64,000 nt of DNA, taken from assembly GCF_030733265.1 (NCBI RefSeq), contig NZ_JASHJI010000002.1, positions 186,001-250,000 of the forward strand, in the 5' to 3' direction. The notes beneath the pieces were generated by a model that was not told where the DNA came from, made no database searches, and saw only the letters and a list, made by a program, of their open reading frames with translations. The translations under genes and the position numbers were made by a program. The DNA comes from Roseibium sp. MMSF_3412. GTDB taxonomy: Bacteria > Pseudomonadota > Alphaproteobacteria > Rhizobiales > Stappiaceae. Positions 63,355 through 64,000 of the stretch are shown here, in pieces; within the stretch, counting starts at the first letter, position 1, and every line of letters starts with the position of its first letter.

Positions 63355-64000
63355 CTATTTCTTGCTGGCCGATGGCTTTTTGGCCGCGGCCGGTTTTTTG
63401 GCAGCAGCGGCTTTTGCCGCCGGTTTCTTTGCGGCAGACGTTCTGGCCGCTGCGGTCTTTGCCGCAGGTTTCTTTGCAGCCGCTGCCTTTGCGGCCGGTT
63501 TCGTGACTGCTGCGCTCTTCGCTGCAGGTTTCCTTGCCGCCGTCGCCTTCGACGCGGGTTTCTTTGCCGCCGCCGTCTTTGCTGCCGGTTTCTTGGCGGC
63601 ACGGGCTTTAGGCTTGGGCTTCTCTTTTCCGGCATCGTCCTGAAGGCCGTAGCCGGCAAAGCCTCGATGCGTGTCGTCTATGGCCGCGTCGCTCAAAAGC
63701 ACAGGACCGCCGATCGCCAGGCTGAGGTAGTACTGCTTGGCGATGGTCTCCAGCTCGATCGCGCGCCACATCGCCTTGGCAAGGGTCTCTCCAATCGCGA
63801 TCATGCCATGGTTAGCGAGCAGGCAGGCCGTCCTGTCGGTCATCGCGTCGATCGCGAGTTCGGACAGCTCCTCCGAACCGAATGTCGCGTAGCCCGCACA
63901 CCGCACATTGTTCCCGCCGAACGCCGCGATCATGTAATGGCAGGACGGGATTTCCTTGCGCGCGATGGCGAGCGTCGTGCAGTAGGTCGGATGCGCATGG
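63355..64000 (-). CDS. Class II aldolase with a histone-H1-like tail, partial
   Basis: About 215 residues are visible; the 5' end lies beyond the right edge. The catalytic domain shows HAHPTYCTTLA (zinc-binding His pair) at 63967-63999 and LLANHGMIAIG (third His), as in fuculose-phosphate aldolases. After GYGLQDDAGKEKPKPKARAA comes an 85-90-residue tail built of AKKPAAK/TAAAKKPA-type repeats, ending KKPSASKK. Such tails are known from bacterial H1-like DNA-binding proteins, not from aldolases. It is the first visible gene of the CUT1 sugar operon. Confidence 0.88.
   Translation of the reverse strand, partial: HAHPTYCTTLAIARKEIPSCHYMIAAFGGNNVRCAGYATFGSEELSELAIDAMTDRTACLLANHGMIAIGETLAKAMWRAIELETIAKQYYLSLAIGGPVLLSDAAIDDTHRGFAGYGLQDDAGKEKPKPKARAAKKPAAKTAAAKKPASKATAARKPAAKSAAVTKPAAKAAAAKKPAAKTAAARTSAAKKPAAKAAAAKKPAAAKKPSASKK

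Overview
The window looks like chromosomal DNA of a sugar-using alphaproteobacterium of the Hyphomicrobiales (Rhizobiales). The pointers are a ChvE-GguABC sugar locus, a rhizobial-type rhamnose locus (rhaRSTPQUK with divergent rhaDI), a Rhizobiales-type porin, many GTG/TTG starts and generally high GC. A marine relative such as Roseibium/Labrenzia (Stappiaceae) is my best guess, but it is inferred from gene content only. I saw no convincing rRNA, tRNA, CRISPR array, prophage module or intact insertion sequence.

Layout. 1-2.8 kb: glycine betaine/proline ABC transporter (proX-proV-proW, minus strand, proW cut by the left edge) with a divergent LysR regulator. 3.9-12.6 kb: a GbpR-like LysR regulator divergent from a plus-strand operon encoding a ChvE-type binding protein, GguA, GguB, GguC, an IlvD/EDD-family sugar-acid dehydratase and a Gfo/Idh/MocA sugar dehydrogenase. 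Together these give uptake plus the first oxidative steps for L-arabinose/D-galactose-type sugars. 12.9-15.6 kb: gamma-glutamyltransferase overlapping a D-2-hydroxyacid dehydrogenase. 15.6-23.3 kb: a patchwork of repeat copies, a porin, a minimal tyrosine recombinase, a MerR regulator facing an Old Yellow Enzyme gene across a textbook MerR promoter, and a TetR/membrane-protein pair. 23.8-26.4 kb: three TadE/TadG-type pilus genes without the rest of the Tad machinery.

26.4-44.9 kb is accessory and signalling-rich. It holds a globin-coupled chemoreceptor, a second chemoreceptor, an AraC-type regulator, a GGDEF-EAL protein with a heme-c motif, a GAF-PAS-GGDEF-EAL protein, an orphan polyamine-type binding protein, a PhoD-like phosphatase and several small unknown genes. 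The intergenic spaces here are long, and three of them carry a near-identical hairpin element. 44.9-46.7 kb: a rhodanese divergent from an FAD oxidoreductase. 46.7-57.5 kb: the complete rhamnose locus. ABC uptake (RhaSTPQ), mutarotase, kinase and DeoR regulator lie on the minus strand; the aldolase/dehydrogenase fusion and the isomerase lie on the plus strand. 58-64 kb: a second carbohydrate ABC operon (MalK/UgpC type) with an SDR and a class II aldolase. The aldolase runs off the right edge and ends in a histone-H1-like Lys/Ala/Pro tail.

Cross-cutting patterns. (a) A roughly 264-bp MITE-like element is present three times, one copy complete with terminal inverted repeats and a TA duplication. 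(b) A GTGTGGGGGACGTC hairpin occurs in three long leader regions. (c) In all four ABC operons with their binding protein in view, that gene is followed by a strong hairpin, which suggests built-in differential expression.
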